Positions 6,358 through 7,866 of a DNA stretch of 7,866 bases are shown here, one piece after another. The position numbers were made by a program, and so were the translations under genes. This DNA is from an uncultured Pseudomonadota bacterium (GTDB lineage: Bacteria; Myxococcota_A; UBA796; GCA-2862545). The stretch lies in assembly GCA_937891875.1 (NCBI GenBank), contig CALATR010000554.1:1-7866 (forward strand). Direction: 5' to 3'. How positions within the stretch are numbered: position 1 is the stretch's first letter; each line of letters begins with the position of its first letter. The notes under the pieces were generated by a model. It was not told where the DNA came from, made no database searches, and saw nothing but the letters and a program-made list of their open reading frames with translations.

Positions 6358-7530
6358 ATGCGGTGGGCGAGCGCGCTCGAGACCGGCGAGGACACCGAGG
6401 AGGCGGTGCGCCAGGTCGCCGAGCGCCTGGAGGCGGCCTTCGGAGAGTCGAGGGTGGACCTGATCTTCGCCTTCGTCACCCGCACCCACCGGGCCCGCTA
6501 CGCCGCCGTGCCCGCCCTGCTCCGCCAGCGCTTTCCCGGTGCTGCCGTGATCGGCTGCTCCGCCGGCGGGGTGAGCGCGTCGTCGCGCGAGGTGGAGGAC
6601 GCCCCCGGGCTCGCCGTCGTCGCCGCCCACCTGCCGGACACCGACATCCACGTCTTCCACACTGAAGTCGAGGGCGGCGTGCTCGACGAAGCCCAGTGGC
6701 GCGCGGTCGTCGGGGTCGACCCGCTGACCCGGCCGGTCCTCGTGCTCCTGTCCGACCCGTTCAGCGTGCGCACCGAGCAGGCCCTGCCCGCCCTCGACGA
6801 CGCGTTTCCCCACAGCCCCAAGGTGGGCGGGCTCGCGTCTGGCGGGGAGGAGCCCGGCCAGGTCGCCCTGTTTGCCGAGGGCTTCCTGCACCGCCGCGGC
6901 CTCGTCGGCGTCGCCTTGGTCGGGGACGTCGAGATGGACACGGTGGTCGCCCAGGGGGCCCGGCCGGTCGGCCCCGTGTTCGCCGTGACCGGGGGGCGGG
7001 ACAACCTGATCACCTCGCTCGACGGAGAGCCTGTCCTGGACGTGCTCACGAGCGTGTACGAGGGCCTGGACCAGGCGGACCAGGCCCTGTTCCAGCGCCA
7101 GCCGATGATCGGCTTGACCCCGGACAACCACCCGCTCGCGGGCCGGGCCGGCGAGGTCCTGGTGCGCTCGGTGATGGGCGTGCACCGCGCGACCGGCGTC
7201 ATGGCGGTCGGCTTCGGCGTCGAGGTGGGCCAGAGCGTGCGCTTCCACGTCCGCGACGCCGCCAGCGCCCACGAAGAGCTCCAGGATCTCCTCCGCGAGG
7301 CCCGCCGCCCCGAGCGCCACGCCGGCGCGCTGCTCTTCTCGTGTCTGGGGCGGGGGAGGGCCTTCTTCGGCGAGCCCGACCACGACGCCCGGGCGCTGCA
7401 GGCGGGGGTCGGTCCACTGCCTGCTGCGGGGTTTGCGTGCAACGGGGAGATCGGCCCGGTGAGGGGGCGGAGCCACGTGCACAGCTACACGGCGAGCATC
7501 GGGCTGTTCCGGCCGGGGAGCTGGGACTGA
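6358..7530 (+). CDS. Standalone FIST_N/FIST_C domain protein, putative ligand sensor
   Basis: The 390-residue product is built entirely of the two FIST domains. FIST_N (about 30-220) carries the characteristic GCSAGGV turn at 66-72 after an alternating beta-alpha start. FIST_C (about 225-385) carries LLFSCLGRG (325-333), FFGEPDHD (336-343), GPLPAAGF (352-359) and NGEIGPVRG (362-370), ending in YTASIGLF. FIST domains were predicted to sense small ligands in signal transduction. Members of the NosP group, of similar length and domain plan, are hemoproteins that bind nitric oxide and act on a partner histidine kinase. Whether this copy binds heme is not shown; several His residues in FIST_C (342, 373, 375) are possible ligands. 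No output domain is fused and no kinase gene is in view, so it would work through a partner. There is no signal peptide, so it should be cytoplasmic. It is divergent from the TonB receptor operon, which suggests but does not prove that it reports on the same ligand. Confidence 0.9.
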   Translation: MRWASALETGEDTEEAVRQVAERLEAAFGESRVDLIFAFVTRTHRARYAAVPALLRQRFPGAAVIGCSAGGVSASSREVEDAPGLAVVAAHLPDTDIHVFHTEVEGGVLDEAQWRAVVGVDPLTRPVLVLLSDPFSVRTEQALPALDDAFPHSPKVGGLASGGEEPGQVALFAEGFLHRRGLVGVALVGDVEMDTVVAQGARPVGPVFAVTGGRDNLITSLDGEPVLDVLTSVYEGLDQADQALFQRQPMIGLTPDNHPLAGRAGEVLVRSVMGVHRATGVMAVGFGVEVGQSVRFHVRDAASAHEELQDLLREARRPERHAGALLFSCLGRGRAFFGEPDHDARALQAGVGPLPAAGFACNGEIGPVRGRSHVHSYTASIGLFRPGSWD

Positions 7531-7554
7531 GAGGCTGGCGACAGGGGGAAGTGT

Positions 7555-7575
7555 CGAGGCGCCGATCCGCCCTCG
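7555..7575 (+). terminator. Possible weak terminator hairpin after the FIST gene
   Basis: CGAGGCG and CGCCCTCG can pair around a CCGATC loop with one bulged base, 24 nt after the stop codon. There is no T-tract, so it is at best an atypical intrinsic terminator; the GC content makes such short stems common. Confidence 0.2.
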
Positions 7576-7612
7576 GGAAGCCGTGTGGCTGCGGGCAAGG
7601 GAGTGGAGGGGC

Positions 7613-7633
7613 GGTCTCTGGGCGCTGGTCCCT
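7613..7633 (+). repeat. Three tandem heptamers in the left arm
   Basis: GGTCTCT, GGGCGCT and GGTCCCT follow each other directly. They are the complementary counterpart of the AGAGACC units in the right arm, with two units diverged. Confidence 0.6.
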
Positions 7634-7794
7634 GGGGCCCGCTGCGAGCGGGGGCTCCCGGCGTTCACCGCGTGGCCACGTGGCGCCGCGACGCTCACGC
7701 CATCGCTCGGCCGGAAGACCCGTTGTTCCTGCCTGGAGGCGGACCATCTACGGGCGCACCGCGGTGTTGGGGCGACCAGAGGTGTCGTGGGCCC

Positions 7795-7822
7795 AGAGAC
7801 CAGAGACCAGCGACCAGAGACC
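7795..7822 (+). repeat. Four tandem heptamers in the right arm
   Basis: The units are AGAGACC, AGAGACC, AGCGACC and AGAGACC, back to back. There is one more unit than in the left arm, which accounts for the length difference of the two arms and suggests slippage expansion of a 7-nt repeat. Confidence 0.75.
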
Positions 7823-7866
7823 GCCCCTCCACTCTCTCGCTTGAAGCTACGCGACCCTCCGCGGAG

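Larger units (their letters stand above)
7601..7834. repeat. Long imperfect inverted repeat with heptamer-bearing arms
   Basis: The outer arms 7601-7621 and 7814-7834 are perfectly complementary over 21 nt. Moving inward there is one mismatch (7622/7813), eight more pairs (7623-7630 with 7805-7812), another mismatch, four pairs, and then GGGCCC at 7635-7640 and at 7789-7794. The right arm is about one heptamer longer than the left. About 148 nt lie between the arms; they include the perfect palindrome CGTGGCCACG (7671-7680) and a CGAGCG/CGCTCG pair (7645-7650 / 7704-7709) centred nearby, but no coding sequence. The length and near-perfect outer stem suggest a mobile, non-autonomous (MITE-like) or dispersed intergenic element, or the site of a large transcript hairpin. 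No target-site duplication was found. Confidence 0.7.
7531..7866. other. Gene-free right end of the window
   Basis: These 336 nt follow the FIST stop codon. Frames here are open only because of high GC, and no ribosome site, start or recognisable protein is seen on either strand. The stretch is occupied mainly by the inverted-repeat structure at 7601-7834, a small possible terminator hairpin before it, and 32 nt after it in which I see nothing. Confidence 0.6.

Noticed and set aside
3453..6665. A 1070-codon open frame on the plus strand opposite the receptor and P450
   Set aside because: Its composition is a Gly/Val/Asp/Ala/Glu-rich monotone with no domain, and it lies antisense to clearly recognisable genes. 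Long stop-free shadows are expected in DNA this GC-rich.
3985..7698. A 1237-codon open frame on the minus strand through the receptor and FIST genes
   Set aside because: It is an Arg/Pro/Ala-rich alternate frame with no domain; the receptor in another minus frame and the FIST gene on the plus strand explain the region.
7590..7850. Target-site duplication flanking the inverted repeat, and an encoded transposase
   Set aside because: No matching short direct repeats were found just outside the arms, and the 148-nt interior has no coding sequence; calling it an insertion sequence is not supported.

Overview
This is a GC-rich window (about 70% by eye), dense with genes on both strands. A complete TonB-dependent outer-membrane receptor with a signal peptide shows that the organism is Gram-negative. 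The GC level, the FIST-domain protein and the P450/hydrolase accessory genes would suit a Myxococcota-like ('deltaproteobacterial') or other high-GC environmental genome. No gene here fixes the taxonomy, so this is an inference.

Layout from left to right. (1) 53-1039 (-): a Rossmann-fold protein of the ketopantoate reductase (ApbA/PanE) superfamily. (2) 1107-1922 (+): an alpha/beta hydrolase of the Asp-nucleophile type (haloalkane dehalogenase / epoxide hydrolase-like), divergent from gene 1 across a 67-nt gap. (3) 1938-2738 (-): a second alpha/beta hydrolase with a Ser-Asp-His triad and a hydrophobic N-terminus, convergent with gene 2 with only 15 nt between their stop codons. (4) 2781-4100 (-): a cytochrome P450, recognisable end to end in one frame but interrupted by a single TGA at 3195-3197, where the family normally has Trp. 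(5) 4125-6293 (-): a 722-residue TonB-dependent receptor. (6) 6358-7530 (+): a standalone FIST_N/FIST_C protein, divergent from the receptor across 64 nt. (7) 7531-7866: about 336 nt without a gene, holding a long imperfect inverted repeat whose arms carry a tandem 7-nt motif.

Receptor, P450 and Ser-hydrolase run in the same direction with 24-nt and roughly 21-42-nt gaps, so they are probably one operon. A simple reading is uptake of a small hydrophobic or chelated molecule across the outer membrane, oxidation by the P450, and hydrolysis. The divergent FIST protein is a candidate ligand sensor for the same locus. Some FIST proteins (the NosP group) are known to bind heme, which makes its position next to a TonB receptor and a heme enzyme notable. 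The substrate is unknown, and the premature TGA means the P450 step may be dead in this genome or may be a sequencing error.

The two points most worth checking are the interrupted P450 and the heptamer-bearing inverted repeat at the right end. I found no rRNA, tRNA, CRISPR array or transposase gene.
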